Assembly: GCF_012911025.1 (NCBI RefSeq)
Contig: NZ_WUEI01000013.1
Span: 1-64,000 of the forward strand
Length of the DNA: 64,000 nt
Origin: Azoarcus sp. TTM-91
Lineage (GTDB): Bacteria > Pseudomonadota > Gammaproteobacteria > Burkholderiales > Rhodocyclaceae
Reading direction: 5' to 3'
A model generated the notes under the pieces. That model searched no databases, was not told where the DNA came from, and saw nothing but the letters and a program-made list of their open reading frames with translations. Shown here in pieces: positions 61,944-64,000 of the stretch; within the stretch, counting starts at the first letter, position 1; each line of letters begins with the position of its first letter. A program made the translations under genes and the position numbers.

Positions 61944-64000
61944 CTACTTCAGCGCCAGCTGGAATTTGACCCAGACAGTACGGCCCGGCTCCTGGATACG
62001 GGTATTGACCGGCACGACGAAGCCCGGCAAAGCGCTGCCGGTGCGCGACAGGTGCTCCGAGTAGCTGCGGTCGAAGAGGTTATCGATGCCCGCCGTCAAC
62101 TGGGCGTCCTTGGCGGGCCGCCAGCCGGCGTTGATCGAAAACACCGCAAAGCCGGGCGAACGGCCGATGTCCTGGCCGTTCATGACGATGTTGCCGGAGC
62201 CGATGTCGTAGCGGTTCTGGTCCGCCACCATCCTCAGCAGGCCGCCGGCCGAGTAAGTGCCATTGTCGTAGTCCAGCGCCAGGCGGGCTTCCAGAGGGGG
62301 CTGCTGGGCCAGTGCGGTATCGTCGGTGTCGTTCTCTCCACGCACCCAGGCCAGGGTGGCGGTGGTCTTCCAGTTGCGGGTGAAGCGCCAGCTGACATCG
62401 GCCTCCAGGCCGACGACGGTGGCGTCGATGTTGCGCACCCGGGTGGGCGCGATCCAGGTCATCAGGATGTAGTCCTGCACCTTGCCGTAGTAGCCGGACA
62501 GCGCCCCGCTCCACGCCCCCGCGTGCCAGTTGAGCCCCACGTCCAGCTGCGTGGTCTTCTCCGGCTTCACGGTGAGGAAGGCGCTGTTCAGCGTGTCCTC
62601 GTCCCGCAGCAGGCGTTCCCAGTAATCCGGGAAGCGCTCCGCGTGCCCCAGCCCGGCGTAGTAGGTGCCCAGCGCGGTGCTGCCTTCGTAGCGCACGAAG
62701 CCGCTGGTCAAGGTGGCGCGGTCGGTTTCACCCCGGGTGTGGTTTACCGGCGCGCCCATGCACATGCCTCCCATGTACATGCCGGCCACGCAGCGCCTGG
62801 AATCCTTGGCCGAGTGTTCGTCCACACGCAGGCCGGCGACGATGCGGCCCGCTTCGTCCAGGCTGTAGCTGCCTTCGCCGAAGACGCCGAACTGGCGGAA
62901 GCGCATGTCCTCCTCGTACGGCAGGCTGCGATAGTAGTCATCGGCGGCATCCGCGCTGGCGCGCCCCATGGCGTTGCGGGTGCGATGCACGTCCTGCTTG
63001 GCGTCCAGCCCCAGGGTGAGCCGCAGCGGTTCGGTGGGTGTCAGGCTCACGCCGACCCGGGCGCCGGTGGTGATACGGTCCGGGTTCATCGCCGAAAAAC
63101 CGTTGGCGTTCAGCTGGTCGCGCAGGCTGTAGTTGTCCATCACATGATCGACATAGTTGTAGTAAGCCTGGGCGAACACCTCGTCCACCAGGGGCGACAC
63201 CTTGCTCTTGCTGAACTTCAGCGCCACGTTGTCACGCGCGAAGCGGGAACCATCCATGCTCCGGTCCGCGTAGGCTGCCTCGCCATTGCTGCGGGCGAAC
63301 GAGAGCTCGAGCAGCGTCTGCTCGTCTGGCGTCCATCCCAGCGCCGCGGTGCTGCTCCAGCGGGTGTAGCTGGAATGCACCTTGTTGCCGTCGCCATCCT
63401 TGTAGTCATCGGTGTGCGAGCGGGTTGCACCGGCCCGCACATAGAAGCCTGGCGCCCCGCCGGTGACATCCAGCACCTGATCGTTACGACCGAAGCTGCC
63501 CAAGGTGAGGCTGCCGTAGGCTTCCCACGCCGCCTTGTCGAAGCGCGGCGCATCGCGCTCGAACAACACCACGCCAGCCGACATACCGGCGCCGTAGATC
63601 ACGCTCTGCGGCCCCTTGAGCACGGTGACGCGGTCGTAGCTCTCGGGATAGACATAGGCGGTCGGCGGATCCATGCGGCCGCCGCAGCCGCCGTAGATCT
63701 CCTGGCCGTCCAGCAGGATGCCCAACCGGGAGCCGGACATGCCGCGCAGCAGCGGATCGCCGTCGGTGCCGCCTTTGCGGATCACCGAGAAGCCGGGGAT
63801 GCTCTTGAGGAAGTCGGCACCATCGTGGGCGGGGATAGGCTGGCGTGGCGCCTTGGGGTCGGTGACGACGGTAAGCGGCGCGTCCATGGTGGGCGCGGTG
63901 ACCACGACCGCGCCCAGCGCGGTGTCCTCTCCTGCGGGGAGTTCAGAGTGTTCATGCAACTGCGCCTCGGCGGCAAGGACGGGCAGGGGCAAAGCGAAGC
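61944..64000 (-). CDS. TonB-dependent copper receptor (OprC-like), 5' end outside the window
   Basis: At least 685 residues of an outer-membrane receptor. The window cuts the N-terminus inside the signal peptide ('FALPLPVLAAEAQ'). The plug domain shows 'SIPGFSVIRKGGTDGDPLLRG' and 'LLDGQEIYGGCGGRMDPP', a pattern of OprC/NosA-type copper receptors; a 22-strand barrel follows and ends with a Lys after aromatic residues ('VKFQLALK'). An external loop carries a Met/Cys/His cluster ('MYMGGMCMGAPVNH'), likely Cu ligands. 'HEHSEL' near the mature start adds His. Confidence 0.9.
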   Translation of the reverse strand, partial: FALPLPVLAAEAQLHEHSELPAGEDTALGAVVVTAPTMDAPLTVVTDPKAPRQPIPAHDGADFLKSIPGFSVIRKGGTDGDPLLRGMSGSRLGILLDGQEIYGGCGGRMDPPTAYVYPESYDRVTVLKGPQSVIYGAGMSAGVVLFERDAPRFDKAAWEAYGSLTLGSFGRNDQVLDVTGGAPGFYVRAGATRSHTDDYKDGDGNKVHSSYTRWSSTAALGWTPDEQTLLELSFARSNGEAAYADRSMDGSRFARDNVALKFSKSKVSPLVDEVFAQAYYNYVDHVMDNYSLRDQLNANGFSAMNPDRITTGARVGVSLTPTEPLRLTLGLDAKQDVHRTRNAMGRASADAADDYYRSLPYEEDMRFRQFGVFGEGSYSLDEAGRIVAGLRVDEHSAKDSRRCVAGMYMGGMCMGAPVNHTRGETDRATLTSGFVRYEGSTALGTYYAGLGHAERFPDYWERLLRDEDTLNSAFLTVKPEKTTQLDVGLNWHAGAWSGALSGYYGKVQDYILMTWIAPTRVRNIDATVVGLEADVSWRFTRNWKTTATLAWVRGENDTDDTALAQQPPLEARLALDYDNGTYSAGGLLRMVADQNRYDIGSGNIVMNGQDIGRSPGFAVFSINAGWRPAKDAQLTAGIDNLFDRSYSEHLSRTGSALPGFVVPVNTRIQEPGRTVWVKFQLALK

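Overview
The window is 64 kb of GC-rich (roughly two-thirds G+C by eye), densely coded chromosome from a Gram-negative bacterium, most likely a betaproteobacterium of the Rhodocyclales/Zoogloeaceae type. This rests on gene content and order (a pyrG-kdsA-DUF1330-eno-ftsB block, slyX, a PutA without the N-terminal DNA-binding domain, ylqF, rlmJ, FtsB, TonB receptors). The taxon is inference, not a database result. A NafY-type FeMo-cofactor protein gene sits behind a textbook NifA/IHF/sigma-54 promoter, so the organism is probably a diazotroph. No rRNA, tRNA, CRISPR array, insertion sequence or prophage was seen; this is core and housekeeping chromosome with small accessory insertions.

Layout. 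1-9.4 kb: two MFS transporters flanking dipeptidase pepD, a RES/Xre toxin-antitoxin pair, an exported PQQ-type sugar dehydrogenase, a VanZ-like protein, rlhA (23S rRNA hydroxylation) and slyX. 9.4-13.7 kb: a 390-bp gap, the NifA-type operon nafY plus an unknown 88-residue protein, and a LysR regulator divergent from a D-tartrate dehydratase (tarD). 13.3-16.6 kb: small membrane and unknown proteins (YiaA, DUF6156-like, DUF2789, YitT, a Cys-containing GTG-start protein) and GTPase ylqF. 16.7-25.7 kb: putA, a cold-shock pair (csp with a long leader and terminator, then deaD), a GDSL lipoprotein, srkA, an alpha/beta hydrolase and a DJ-1/PfpI protein. 25.8-34.2 kb: an RHH protein, a Mn2+ riboswitch (yybP-ykoY class) in front of a TMEM165/GDT1-type Mn exporter, acpH, yaeQ, a membrane diguanylate cyclase, fabI with a small kinase-like gene, and a Lon-type AAA ATPase.

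34.3-41.8 kb: folE, a PiT phosphate transporter, a MazG-like pyrophosphatase, rlmJ, a gamma-carbonic anhydrase and a run of envelope/quality-control genes (SIMPL, MliC-like, dtd, NlpC/P60, CBS). 41.9-46.4 kb: the pyrG-kdsA-DUF1330-eno-ftsB block on the minus strand, supplying CTP, Kdo, glycolysis and cell division. 46.5-52.5 kb: isochorismatase-like hydrolase, then acetoacetyl-CoA synthetase and a thioesterase divergent from ETF-ubiquinone oxidoreductase across a perfect 18-bp palindrome, a likely shared operator for acyl-CoA catabolism; then a DUF481 outer-membrane protein. 52.6-54.7 kb: a TetR regulator divergent from an MFS exporter with an inverted-repeat operator between them. 54.7-61.1 kb: the complete cydABX-cydDC cluster, including the 38-residue CydX. 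61.3-64 kb: a DUF2946 protein and a TonB-dependent copper receptor cut by the window edge.

Many promoters here share a TANNAT-type -10 box (TAGAAT, TATCAT, TATGAT, TAAACT) close to the start codon. The most distinctive finds are the NifA-controlled nafY operon with its unknown partner gene, the Mn2+ riboswitch, the divergent 18-bp operator, and several small genes of unknown function (15331-15663, 32563-33159, 28408-29157).
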